Source of the DNA: Scytolyngbya sp. HA4215-MV1
GTDB lineage: Bacteria; Cyanobacteriota; Cyanobacteriia; Leptolyngbyales; Leptolyngbyaceae
DNA length: 64,000 nt
Reading direction: 5' to 3'
Assembly: GCA_019359045.1 (NCBI GenBank)
Contig: JAHHIA010000017.1
Location: forward strand, 1-64,000
The notes beneath the pieces were generated by a model that was given only the letters and a program-made list of their open reading frames with translations, was not told where the DNA came from and ran no database searches. This document shows, in pieces, positions 9,860 through 18,104 of the stretch (position 1 is the stretch's first letter; each line of letters opens with the position of its first letter). A program made the position numbers and the translations under genes.

Positions 9860-10543
9860 ATGCTGATATACTCTGAACCGTCTCTTTTAGAGCAACTGAA
9901 AGCGGTTAATCGCATCATTCGACTCACCCAGGAACCTGCCAACTTTGAAGCGATTTACGATCTAGACGAACTGCTGCAAAAAAACAACCTGAGCCAAATC
10001 TCCATTGACTATTTAAGGTCTCAACCTGAAGTTGCAACTATCATGCAGGAACGTTATTTGGCACCTGTACCCGACCTGGATGTCCTGATGAATTATCCTC
10101 ACGATTCTTTGGGATATGCCTTTGCCAGCCATTTGATTGCCAATCAATTTGACCCCGCCTTCTATCGTCAACGTGATGTCATGGATGACATTAGTTATAT
10201 TGTGGTGCGTCAAAGCCAAACTCATGATATTCATCATGTTATCACTGGATTTAGCACGGATTTGAGTGGGGAATTGGGATTACAAGCTTTCCAATTAGCC
10301 CAATTTCGATCGCCCCTTGCACTCACTTTATTAGCCACTGGCATTATGCACAATTTTGCCAATCCTCGTGCTTTGGAAGATTATATGCAACAGATTTTTC
10401 GCGGATGGAAAATGGGGCTAAAAGCCAAACCGTTGATGGCACAAAAGTGGGAAGAGAAATGGGCAAAACCTTTGTTTCAGTGGCGCTCGGGGTTGGGGAT
10501 TGAACTTGTCAATCCTTATGATGGTCTGTTGATCGCCGCATAG
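9860..10543 (+). CDS. Coq4-family protein
   Basis: A 227-residue protein with the Coq4 signature HDxxH(x11)E, seen exactly as H122-D123..H126..E138 in THDIHHVITGFSTDLSGE. In Coq4 these residues bind a metal. Eukaryotic Coq4 organises the ubiquinone-biosynthesis complex and has been tied to C1 decarboxylation/hydroxylation of the quinone head. Cyanobacteria make plastoquinone by another route, so the role here is inferred only as quinone- or isoprenoid-related. No membrane segment is predicted; Coq4 is peripheral. The SRPBCC gene follows after 82 bp on the same strand, possibly an operon. Confidence 0.85.
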   Translation: MLIYSEPSLLEQLKAVNRIIRLTQEPANFEAIYDLDELLQKNNLSQISIDYLRSQPEVATIMQERYLAPVPDLDVLMNYPHDSLGYAFASHLIANQFDPAFYRQRDVMDDISYIVVRQSQTHDIHHVITGFSTDLSGELGLQAFQLAQFRSPLALTLLATGIMHNFANPRALEDYMQQIFRGWKMGLKAKPLMAQKWEEKWAKPLFQWRSGLGIELVNPYDGLLIAA

Positions 10544-10625
10544 GACAAATAGTTTGAGGCACCACCAATCACTTTGCCCCTGCCTTTCCCCCTTCACTTC
10601 CTTCCCTCTTCACTTACATAAACCT

Positions 10626-11090
10626 ATGGCAGACTATCAATTTGTAACCCATTGGCTGATTGCAGCCCCCATGCAACAAGTTTGGGCAGCGATCGTCGAT
10701 TCGGAAAGCTGGCATCTCTGGTGGAATGCAGTTGAGTCTGCGGTGGAGCTAGAACCTGGACAGGCAGATGGTCGGGACAATGTCCGGCGATTGGTTTGGA
10801 AAACCCCGTTGGGCTATCGACTGGCGTTTGAAACGCGGGTGATTGATATCCAAGCACCGACGTATTTAGCAGTGCAGGCGATCGGGGATGTGGAAGGAAC
10901 CGGGCGCTGGGAACTCTCGACCTGCGATCGCGGCACCCAGGTAAAATACATTTGGACAGTGCGCACCACAAAATGGTGGATGAATGCCCTGGCGGCGATC
11001 GCCCGTCCGCTGTTGGAATGGAATCACAACATCATCATGGAGGAGGGGGGCAGAGGCTTGGCTCGATATCTTCAAGCTGGGTTACTTTAG
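10626..11090 (+). CDS. SRPBCC (START/Bet v1-like) family protein
   Basis: A 154-residue protein starting MADYQFVTHWLIAAPMQQVWAAIVDSE, the classic opening of polyketide cyclase/dehydrase-like SRPBCC domains. Features are VWxAIxDxExWxxWW, then GTGRWEL, then a C-terminal helix (about 125-150). These folds bind hydrophobic ligands in a deep cavity. An in-frame upstream extension to 10554 exists, but ATG 10626 begins the domain. Proximity to the Coq4-like gene hints at a shared lipid or quinone context. There is no catalytic motif to name a reaction. Confidence 0.82.
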   Translation: MADYQFVTHWLIAAPMQQVWAAIVDSESWHLWWNAVESAVELEPGQADGRDNVRRLVWKTPLGYRLAFETRVIDIQAPTYLAVQAIGDVEGTGRWELSTCDRGTQVKYIWTVRTTKWWMNALAAIARPLLEWNHNIIMEEGGRGLARYLQAGLL

Positions 11091-11237
11091 TAGAAGATTC
11101 TACACCTTTCGTCCAACTGCTGGCTGCATCGCTGCCAATGGCTCTGCTGGTTGTTGTTCTATTTCGGCTTCATTGGCAACTGTCGGAAGAAGATGCAGTA
11201 AGGCGGTGGGGGGACGGATACGAAACGGGACTGCACC

Positions 11238-11336
11238 CTATCGATCGCTCTCAGATGCTGTTTGTGCCTTTAACCAAGCTTCTAAATCAACCAAATGGGC
11301 AAAATCTAACAATGCCTCACTCAGATCTGCCAACAT
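11238..11336 (-). pseudogene. C-terminal remnant of a DUF4351-type protein
   Basis: A 32-codon minus-strand frame reads MLADLSEALLDFAHLVDLEAW and ends shortly after. This is the end pattern (LGEALLDFxxLxDLxxWL) that I know from DUF4351 domains of Rpn-like nuclease/transposase-related proteins. A stop codon lies two codons upstream of its ATG, and nothing family-like precedes it, so most of the gene is lost. Confidence 0.4.
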
Positions 11337-11471
11337 CACTTAACCGCATTGCTGGGGGGTTCGCCAATGAGGTCAAACAGCAATTAGGGCGATCGTTGAA
11401 ACATTTAATAAAAAATTGGTCACGCTGCATCGGGGCTACTACTCAATCAACTTGAGCAAGTGTACTACTAA

Positions 11472-13478
11472 TTAGCTATGCCTGCCCAATAACTTATCTC
11501 GCAGATGTTTGATTTTGTCACGATATTTAGCAGCTTCCTCGAACTCCAAGCGTTTGGCAGCATCTTTCATTTGTGCTTCTAGTTGGGTAATCAGTTCGGG
11601 GATATTCTCCATGGGAATATCGTTAGCTTGCTCATAGGCTTGATCAAGCTCTTGAGCGTTGAGTCGACGAGACACTTCCAAAAATGCCAGAATTGCATTA
11701 CCGGTAGATTTGCGGATGATGGATTTGGGTGTAATACCATGCTCTTCGTTATATGCTATTTGAATACCACGACGACGATAGGTTTCACTGATGGCACGAT
11801 CCATGCTGTCGGTTAGGTTGTCGGCATAGAGAATCGCTTGTCCCTTCACATGGCGAGCTGCCCGCCCGATCGTCTGGATTAGCGATCGTTCTGCTCGCAA
11901 AAAGCCTTCTTTGTCAGCATCTAGAATTGCCACAAGTGAGACTTCGGGTAAGTCGAGTCCTTCGCGCAACAGATTCACTCCGATCAACACATCGAACGTG
12001 CCCTCTCGCAGATCTTGCAGAATCTCAATCCGTTCGATCGAGTTAATTTCGGAATGCAGATACCGAACTCGCACCCCCCGTTCTTCAAAATATTCGGTCA
12101 GGTCTTCTGCCATGCGTTTTGTCAACGTAGTGACCAAGACCCGTTCTTGTCGCTGCGCTCGTTCTCGGATTTCGCCCAGCAAGTCATCGACCTGCCCTGT
12201 TGTGGGACGCACAAAAATTTCTGGGTCTAACACGCCCGTGGGACGGATCACCTGTTCTGCAATGCGGTCTTCTGAGATTTCTAGTTCCCAATTTCCCGGT
12301 GTGGCAGAAACAAACACGCATTGATTTACCTTTTGCCAGAATTCGGTGTCCTTCAGGGGACGGTTATCGGCAGCACTGGGCAACCGAAATCCGTGTTCAA
12401 TTAACACACGTTTGCGTGCCTGATCACCGTTGTACATGCCCCGTATTTGCGGAATAGTGACGTGAGATTCGTCAATTACCAATAGCCAGTCTTTAGGAAA
12501 ATAGTCGATCAAGCATTCGGGGGGTGCTCCGGCTTCTCGCCCTGCGAGATGACGCGAATAGTTTTCTACACCATTACAAAACCCGACTTCACGCAAAATT
12601 TCCAGGTCGTAACGGGTGCGTTGTTCCAAGCGTTGAGCTTCCAGCAACTTGCCTTGTTTTTCCAGTTCTTCCAGTCGCTCTTTCAGTTCTTCCTGAATGG
12701 CTTCACAAGCTGCTTGCAACCGATCTTCTGGGGTCACAAAGTGACGAGCGGGATAGATATTAACGGCTTCCATGCTCTGCAGTGTTTGTCCAGTCACTGG
12801 ATCGATATAACGGATAGCATCGATTTCGTCACCAAAAAATTCCACCCGAATGATTCGGTCCTCATAAGCCGGTCCAATCTCTAACACATCGCCCTTAACC
12901 CGAAACTTGCCTCGCCCCAAATCTAAATCGTTGCGGGTATATTGCACAGAAGCCAGTTCTCTCAGAATGTGGCGCTGATTGACTTCATCCCCAACCCGTA
13001 AAGGAATGGAGGCTTTCAAATATTCTGAGGGAATGCCTAAACCGTAAATGCAACTGATAGAAGCGACAACGATGACATCTTTACGCTCAAATAGGGAGCG
13101 GGTGGCGGAGTGGCGCAACATGTCAATTTCGTCGTTAATCGATGCCGTTTTTTCGATATAAGTGTCGGTAACGGGTAGGTAGGCTTCTGGCTGGTAGTAA
13201 TCGTAATAACTGATGAAATATTCGACGGCATTATTGGGAAAGAATTCTCGTAACTCATTGCACAGTTGGGCTGCCAGAGTTTTGTTGTGTGCCAAGACCA
13301 GCGTTGGTTTGCCAATTTTTTCAATCACTGAGGCGATCGTGAAAGTCTTGCCCGTACCCGTTGCACCAAGCAAAGTTTGAAACTGGTGCTGTTCGTGAAT
13401 ATATTGGCTTAATTGGGCGATCGCCTTGGGCTGATCGCCTGTGGGCTGAAATGGGGCGTGAATCTGGAATTGCGCCAT
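11472..13478 (-). CDS. uvrB: excinuclease ABC subunit B
   Basis: The damage-verification helicase of nucleotide excision repair, which is loaded by UvrA and recruits UvrC. It is full length at 668 residues. Walker A GATGTGKT is at 38-45. The beta-hairpin region [12 protein letters not shown] that clamps DNA follows, then the DESH helicase box (DESHVTIPQ). Helicase motif VI lies around QTIGRAARH. The C-terminal UVR coiled coil that contacts UvrC is at about 625-665 ([24 protein letters not shown]). The start [20 protein letters not shown] is typical for the family. It is monocistronic as far as visible. Confidence 0.97.
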   Translation of the reverse strand: MAQFQIHAPFQPTGDQPKAIAQLSQYIHEQHQFQTLLGATGTGKTFTIASVIEKIGKPTLVLAHNKTLAAQLCNELREFFPNNAVEYFISYYDYYQPEAYLPVTDTYIEKTASINDEIDMLRHSATRSLFERKDVIVVASISCIYGLGIPSEYLKASIPLRVGDEVNQRHILRELASVQYTRNDLDLGRGKFRVKGDVLEIGPAYEDRIIRVEFFGDEIDAIRYIDPVTGQTLQSMEAVNIYPARHFVTPEDRLQAACEAIQEELKERLEELEKQGKLLEAQRLEQRTRYDLEILREVGFCNGVENYSRHLAGREAGAPPECLIDYFPKDWLLVIDESHVTIPQIRGMYNGDQARKRVLIEHGFRLPSAADNRPLKDTEFWQKVNQCVFVSATPGNWELEISEDRIAEQVIRPTGVLDPEIFVRPTTGQVDDLLGEIRERAQRQERVLVTTLTKRMAEDLTEYFEERGVRVRYLHSEINSIERIEILQDLREGTFDVLIGVNLLREGLDLPEVSLVAILDADKEGFLRAERSLIQTIGRAARHVKGQAILYADNLTDSMDRAISETYRRRGIQIAYNEEHGITPKSIIRKSTGNAILAFLEVSRRLNAQELDQAYEQANDIPMENIPELITQLEAQMKDAAKRLEFEEAAKYRDKIKHLRDKLLGRHS

Positions 13479-13592
13479 AGAGAGGAAACTGGGGAGAATC
13501 AGGTTCCTCTCTATGATGACGGATCAATCTGGTATCCAGCAGGGACATTCGTAAAATCTCTCCCTGCTAAAGCGAGTTGATGAACTGTCTTC

Positions 13593-13895
13593 TTATTCCC
13601 AATGTCCCAATTGGCGATTTGCCAGGGCTTGCTGGACTCGCGTCATCGGAACAGTGGACTGGGCTGGTGTTGAGTGGGACGGTGTAGATTGTTTTTGGGT
13701 ACTGAAGACAGATTGCTGAATCCGGGTTTGAGGCATGTAGGCAGTCTCGATCGTGGGCTTCTGCGTTGCGGTATGCTCGGTATTCATCGCTTGCTCAATC
13801 CGCGTTTGAGGCATGGATACCGACTCAGCCATTGCAGGGAGTCCAGAAACAACCACCAGCAACATGGGGCAAAGACTATAGAGTAGGGCTTTCAT
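13593..13895 (-). CDS. secreted peptide with three TRxQQ repeats
   Basis: A 100-residue unknown protein. Residues 1-23 form a signal peptide (MKALLYSLCPMLLVVVSGLPAMA, cleavage predicted after AMA). The mature part has three spaced copies of an octapeptide: MPQTRIEQA at about 28, MPQTRIQQS at about 53 and VPMTRVQQA at about 82. Thr/Ser/Gln/Pro-rich linkers separate them. The mature chain has no cysteine or membrane segment. The repeat suggests a linear binding motif in an extracytoplasmic peptide. I know no family. A nearby ATG with good upstream GAGAAAA supports the start. Confidence 0.6.
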   Translation of the reverse strand: MKALLYSLCPMLLVVVSGLPAMAESVSMPQTRIEQAMNTEHTATQKPTIETAYMPQTRIQQSVFSTQKQSTPSHSTPAQSTVPMTRVQQALANRQLGHWE

Positions 13896-14336
13896 GTTTT
13901 CTCCTGTATAAAGCTAGGTGTGTGTGGTTAGCTTTATCTTGATCCCCGAAGCTGAGGAATGGATGAGTGTCCGATAAGAATGCATGTCGATCGACTCTTT
14001 TCAGTATTTTGAGCTACAAAAGTTTTTAAAGTTGGAGAATCTTGACTGCCGTATGTCTCTCCCCATACCGGTTGTATCGATCTTTGTTCTGGGCGCTTCT
14101 CATCTGTTCTGAGTTGGTATTTTTTTGTCTTTACCGCTTTTGCTGTTCGCGATCGCACATCAGGCGTTGCAACATTGTGGTGCATCAGTTTCGCAATCGT
14201 ACCGAGCATTATGTTAATGATGTGATGGAGACGGCTTGTGGAGCTGCACAACTTCCGTCTTACCCCTCGTCAACTCAAAGTTGCCTAAGGTGAAGATTGC
14301 TGGAGATGCATCTCCGCAACACTTTTGAATGCTTCA
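13896..14336. other. intergenic; no supported gene
   Basis: Several frames are open (e.g. minus 13934-14251), but they have no family signal. Part of this DNA may be the decayed remainder of the response-regulator gene at 14337-14516. Confidence 0.4.
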
Positions 14337-14516
14337 CTATTTCCGGTAAAGTCTAATGTTGACGGGAAGCGGCTTTGCGATTTCTACTGCTGTTTCCCCA
14401 TCTTCTGGCTCTGCAAGGATTTCAAAGTCCGACGCCTGCTGTAATTGCATTGGTAGACTAAGGCGGAAGCGTTCATCATCTTCTGTCAAAGGAATTTTCA
14501 AAGGACTTGCTGCCAT
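14337..14516 (-). pseudogene. truncated response regulator (receiver N-terminus only)
   Basis: Fifty-nine codons start ATG one base after the kinase stop (TGAAATG). They read like the opening of a NarL-type response regulator: MAASPLKIPLTEDDERFRLS, with the acidic pair ED-D, then EILAEPEDGETAVEIAK. The receiver's phospho-acceptor segment (normally LLDxxLPG) is replaced by IRLYRK and a stop. The rest of the receiver and the HTH output domain are missing. The tight junction shows it was once co-translated with the kinase. Confidence 0.65.
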
Positions 14517-14517
14517 T

Positions 14518-15621
14518 TCAAGTTGATAAGGGCAGTTGACCGGGGAGTACGGGCAATCGGAATGCAAACATTGCGCCATGCGGTTGACGGTTCTCTGCCC
14601 AAATTTTACCGCCATGCGCTTCTACAATTTGGCGGGTGAGGTATAGTCCCAATCCTGAGCCTTTTGCCTGGCGATCGCTCTCCCCCTGATAAAACCGCTT
14701 GAATAAGTGGGGTAATTCTTGTGGTGTAATTCCGGCTCCCATGTCAATCACTTTAGCGACTTGATAAGAAGACCCTGGTTCTAAAACGACTTCCACTTTG
14801 CTACCCCGGGGTGAATGATTAATCGCATTGGTTAATAGATTGACAAAGACCCGGTGCAACTGAAAGGCGTCACCGTTCACCCAGAAAAACTGACGAAAAT
14901 CGGAATTGCCGCAATTGAATGAGATGTGAATGCGCCGACTGGCGGCTAAATCTATTAAGGTCGTTGCCACATCTTCTGCTACTTCTACCAGATCAACCGG
15001 AGCGAATTGCAGCTTTAGCCCTTCCGTATCATTGCGATAGACATCCAGCAGTGTTTCTACCAGCTGTAAGCTGGTTTGATGACTGCGGATCATGGTGGTC
15101 ACGACTGTTCTTTGTTCCAGTAGAATCGGACCGAAATTTCCTCGTTGAAGTGCTTTTAAAGTTTCAATTGCCCCTAGCATGGGTGTTTTTAAGTCATGCG
15201 TTAGCGTAGAAACAAAATCTTCTCGCACACTCGCCAGTTTTTCCTGGGCTTGTAGCTTTGCCTGTTGTTGCAACAACGTTTGCTGATAGGAGCGGTTGCG
15301 ATCGCTGAGAAAACCAGTCACTACTAATGCCAGAACAGCAATGATTCGACTCGCAACCGTTGGTGCTTGGATTTCCTCATGGGCTGGAAACCAGACATTT
15401 GCCATTGTCAGTACACAGGCGATCGCGATTGCCTGAAAAGTTGCCGTTCGACCACTAAAGCGAGCGTTAACCAGCAGAATCGGACCAATGTACAAATAGC
15501 CGAACACATAGGCAGAAGGAGTTAAAAACTCCAGCACTGCGACGATCGCAAACAATCCGACAATCAACCAGAACTTACGATCTCGTAATTCTTGAATGTA
15601 TTTCATTGATTTGAGCGGCAT
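14518..15621 (-). CDS. membrane sensor histidine kinase
   Basis: A 367-residue kinase from ATG 15621; a GTG at 15645 or an ATG at 15606 are alternatives. Four hydrophobic segments cover about residues 16-108 (WLIVGLFAIVAVLEFL; VFGYLYIGPILLV; FQAIAIACVLTMANVW; IIAVLALVVTGFL). They have short loops, so there is no large external sensor domain. The HisKA box is STLTHDLKTP with H142. The HATPase has an N box NLLTNAINHSPRG, G1 DMGAG and G2 GSGLGLYLTRQ. It is followed immediately by a truncated response regulator, so its normal partner may be lost. It is divergent from the kdp operon, but it lacks the KdpD sensor domain, so I do not call it KdpD. Confidence 0.88.
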   Translation of the reverse strand: MPLKSMKYIQELRDRKFWLIVGLFAIVAVLEFLTPSAYVFGYLYIGPILLVNARFSGRTATFQAIAIACVLTMANVWFPAHEEIQAPTVASRIIAVLALVVTGFLSDRNRSYQQTLLQQQAKLQAQEKLASVREDFVSTLTHDLKTPMLGAIETLKALQRGNFGPILLEQRTVVTTMIRSHQTSLQLVETLLDVYRNDTEGLKLQFAPVDLVEVAEDVATTLIDLAASRRIHISFNCGNSDFRQFFWVNGDAFQLHRVFVNLLTNAINHSPRGSKVEVVLEPGSSYQVAKVIDMGAGITPQELPHLFKRFYQGESDRQAKGSGLGLYLTRQIVEAHGGKIWAENRQPHGAMFAFRLPVLPGQLPLST

Positions 15622-15713
15622 TGTTTGTAGGAAACATAGAAGCACAGTACTTTGAGTTTATTCCGAAAAGCTTTGAGTGTACTGGATTACAGAAGTATAT
15701 TTTTGACTCAAAG

Positions 15714-15757
15714 GTGTTTAGGTTTTGTTGATGTTCAGCTAAACAAAACCTAAACAC
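15714..15757. repeat. 16-bp inverted repeat (hairpin) upstream of kinase
   Basis: Arms 15714-15729 and 15742-15757 (GTGTTTAGGTTTTGTT and its exact complement) with a 12-nt spacer. There is no U-run on either side, so an operator or repeat-derived hairpin is as likely as a terminator. Confidence 0.7.
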
Positions 15758-15959
15758 TTCTATGTCTTTAGGAGGATCTTTGGAGTGCAGAGGTATATAC
15801 CGTTTAATAACGCAAAATTATATCTCTCTATACCTTGTAAGCTGCCATAAATCTCTCCATGATTAGTCTGTAGTTCTTTAAATTATGAGCCTAGACTGAA
15901 TTTTGCTTGAGTTGCTAAGAGGATGCTTTAAAAGTCCTTTCGTAATTAGCAACAGACAC

Positions 15960-16170
15960 GATCCCCCTAAATTTCCCTTAAAAAGGCTACCGTGTACACA
16001 CAAGTAATCAGTGATGTCATTGAGTGAGTTGATCCCCCTAAATCCCCTTGAAAAGGGGGACTTTGAAATCTGAAGCCCCCCTTTTCAAGGGGGGGGTGGG
16101 GAATCTCCAGTAGTTTTGCCTTAAATCCGAGATTTGTGTATACACCGTAGCTTCAAAAGGGGGACTTTGA
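15960..16170. repeat. GATCCCCCTAAAT dispersed repeat cluster
   Basis: Copies begin at 15960 and 16031. An inverted stretch follows at about 16073-16105, and an AAAAGGGGGACTTTGA piece at about 16155-16170. The phrase is a widespread cyanobacterial intergenic repeat. The internal CCCCTT / AAGGGG arms can pair. Confidence 0.7.
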
Positions 16171-16178
16171 GGCTGATC

Positions 16179-16241
16179 CCCCCGTTCTTTAGCGAAGCGG
16201 TGCGTATAGCCTGTCGGCATGGCTTCGCTAAAGAACGGGGG
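16179..16241. repeat. perfect 20-bp inverted repeat in the kdpA leader
   Basis: Arms 16179-16198 and 16222-16241 are exact complements (left arm CCCCCGTTCTTTAGCGAAGC), with a 23-nt loop. It lies about 110 bp upstream of the kdpA start and therefore may be in the transcribed leader. It could alternatively be mobile palindrome DNA. Confidence 0.75.
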
Positions 16242-16302
16242 CTAGGACGGATCTCTGAGTGCTCAACATTACAGTAAGCACCTTTTCAAACACCCTCTAA
16301 GT
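16230..16302. repeat. dispersed element shared with 42228-42297, copy 1
   Basis: CGGGGGCTAGGACGGATCTC is followed by TGAGTGCTCAACATTACAG, then A/C-rich sequence ending CACCCTCTAAG. The copy near 42.2 kb matches over about 65 bp with scattered differences. Both copies follow a palindromic GC-rich stretch. Confidence 0.65.
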
Positions 16303-16352
16303 TCTCGCTTCAACAAAGCTTCAGTCATCCTCTATTGGAGTTGAATAAACCC

Positions 16353-18101
16353 ATGTTGCAAGGTTGGATTCAAATTGCAATGACGCTACTGATTCTGGTA
16401 GCAATTACTCCCTTTTTGGGTCGATACATGGCTCGCGTGTTTCAGGAGCAGAGAACCATCTTCGATCCGATTTTGAACCCGGTTGAGCGGCTTCTCTATT
16501 CATTAGTAGGCGTGCGAACCAGGGAAGACATGACGGGCTGGCAATACGCCCGCGCCATTCTTTATAGCAATGTGGTGATGGGGCTACTGATTTTTTCCAT
16601 CATCACACTTCAGCAGTTTTTACCGTTGAACCCAACTGGGATTCCAGCTCCAACCTGGGATACGGCATTACATACCACTATTTCGTTTATCACGAATACA
16701 AATCAGCAGCACTATTCTGGTGAAACCTACCTCAGCTATGCCAGCCAGATGTGGGGGTTGGGCTATCACATGTTTACCTCAGCTGCGACAGGGATAGCTG
16801 TAGGCATTGCCTTTATTCGCGGTTTGACGGGACGACCACTGGGTAATTTCTATGTGGATCTGATTCGAGCCATTACCCGTGTATTGCTACCCATTAGCAT
16901 TGCGGGCGCGATCGTTTTGATTGCAGCAGGCGTTCCTGAAACGTTGGCAGGTCCAGTAGTCGTGCCGACGCTGGAAGACCCAGCCATCAGTCAAGCAATC
17001 GCCCGTGGCCCGGTGGCTCACTTTGAGATCATTAAAGAGTTGGGTGAAAACGGTGGTGGCTTCTTTGCAATCAACTCAGCTCATCCCTTTGAGAACCCCA
17101 ATGGATGGGTCAATCTGATTCAGCTTGTAGCAATTCTGAGTATTCCCACCTCGTTGATTTACACCTATGGCATCTACGCTAATAACCTCAAGCAGGCGTG
17201 GCTAGTGTACTCGATTCCACTTGCGATTTTGGTAGTGTTTATTATCATCACAGCGATCGGAGAATACAACGGTAATCCAGCGGTAAATGCATTGTTGGGA
17301 GTTGATCAAGCTCCCAATCTAGAAGGGAAGGAAGTCCGGTTTGGCTGGGCGCAGTCGGCTCTGTATGCAGTAATTACGACTGCTAGTATGTGCGGTGCCG
17401 TGAACAGCTTGCATGATTCTTTCATGCCAAATGGTGGCTTCTCTACCCTGTCTAATATGTTTCTTCAAATTGTGTTTGGTGGACAAGGAACGGGAACCGC
17501 CTATCTGTTTGCCTACCTGATTCTGGCAGTATTTGTAACGGGGTTGATGGTAGGACGCACCCCCGAATTTTTCGGACGCAAGATTGAGAAGCGCGAGGTG
17601 GTGCTAGCGAGTTTTCTGATTTTGCTAGTGCATCCAATCGCAATTCTGATTCCCGGGGCGATCGCCCTTGCGTTTCCCGATCAGCTTTCAGGCATCAGCA
17701 ATCCTGGATTTCATGGCTTATCTCAAGTGATTTACGAGTATGCTTCGGCGGCGGCCAATAACGGGTCTGGTTTCGAAGGATTAGGCGATTCGCAACCCTC
17801 TCCAATTGCGATCGCGGGGGGAGCAGCTACCACGACAACCGCCTTATGGTGGAATCTGAGTACCTGTTTCAGTTTGTTAGCGGGGAGATATGTGCCGATC
17901 GTCGCTCTGCTGCTGCTCGCTGATAGTATGTCCCGCAAGCAGCCTGTCCCAGCCACCACAGGAACGCTACGAACCGATACGGGTTTGTTCACCGGAGTCA
18001 CTATTGGCGTGATTTTGATTTTGGGCGCATTAGAGTTTTTCCCAGTGTTAGCACTGGGTCCGATCGCAGAAGCGTTTCAAATTGCTAGAGGAATTGGGTA
18101 A
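16353..18101 (+). CDS. kdpA: K+-transporting ATPase subunit A (KdpA)
   Basis: The K+-selective channel-like subunit of the high-affinity KdpFABC pump in the cytoplasmic membrane. It is 582 residues long with about ten hydrophobic segments and pore-loop filter motifs such as [11 protein letters not shown] and NNGSGFEGL. The frame extends to a TTG at 16335, but ATG 16353 gives the usual MLQGWIQIA start and has GGAG 12 bases upstream. kdpB starts 3 bp after its stop. Kdp operons are normally induced by K+ limitation. Here the leader contains repeats and hairpins but no regulator site that I can name. Confidence 0.97.
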   Translation: MLQGWIQIAMTLLILVAITPFLGRYMARVFQEQRTIFDPILNPVERLLYSLVGVRTREDMTGWQYARAILYSNVVMGLLIFSIITLQQFLPLNPTGIPAPTWDTALHTTISFITNTNQQHYSGETYLSYASQMWGLGYHMFTSAATGIAVGIAFIRGLTGRPLGNFYVDLIRAITRVLLPISIAGAIVLIAAGVPETLAGPVVVPTLEDPAISQAIARGPVAHFEIIKELGENGGGFFAINSAHPFENPNGWVNLIQLVAILSIPTSLIYTYGIYANNLKQAWLVYSIPLAILVVFIIITAIGEYNGNPAVNALLGVDQAPNLEGKEVRFGWAQSALYAVITTASMCGAVNSLHDSFMPNGGFSTLSNMFLQIVFGGQGTGTAYLFAYLILAVFVTGLMVGRTPEFFGRKIEKREVVLASFLILLVHPIAILIPGAIALAFPDQLSGISNPGFHGLSQVIYEYASAAANNGSGFEGLGDSQPSPIAIAGGAATTTTALWWNLSTCFSLLAGRYVPIVALLLLADSMSRKQPVPATTGTLRTDTGLFTGVTIGVILILGALEFFPVLALGPIAEAFQIARGIG

Positions 18102-18104
18102 CTT

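Larger units (their letters stand above)
15646..16352. other. repeat-rich divergent region between kinase and kdp operon
   Basis: About 700 bp without a gene. From left to right it holds a 44-nt hairpin (15714-15757), a cluster of GATCCCCCTAAAT repeats (15960-16170) and a perfect 20-bp inverted repeat (16179-16241). It ends with a sequence shared with 42228-42297. The kdp promoter must lie in or beside these repeats. Confidence 0.55.

Noticed and set aside
10952-11455. Open frames overlapping the SRPBCC gene end and extending toward uvrB
   Set aside because: No domain recognised; they run through the SRPBCC coding region and decayed DUF4351 DNA in other frames.
13934-14251. 105-codon minus-strand frame downstream of the truncated response regulator
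   Set aside because: Does not resemble a receiver or HTH domain when compared by eye with NarL-type regulators; likely noise.
14518-15621. KdpD assignment for the kinase next to the kdp operon
   Set aside because: No KdpD N-terminal domain or USP-like segment, and it is divergent with a NarL-type regulator remnant, not KdpE.
16100-16352. Possible c-di-AMP (ydaO-type) riboswitch upstream of kdpA
   Set aside because: The K+-transport context is suggestive, but the conserved ydaO core could not be matched; the structure seen is explained by dispersed palindromic repeats.
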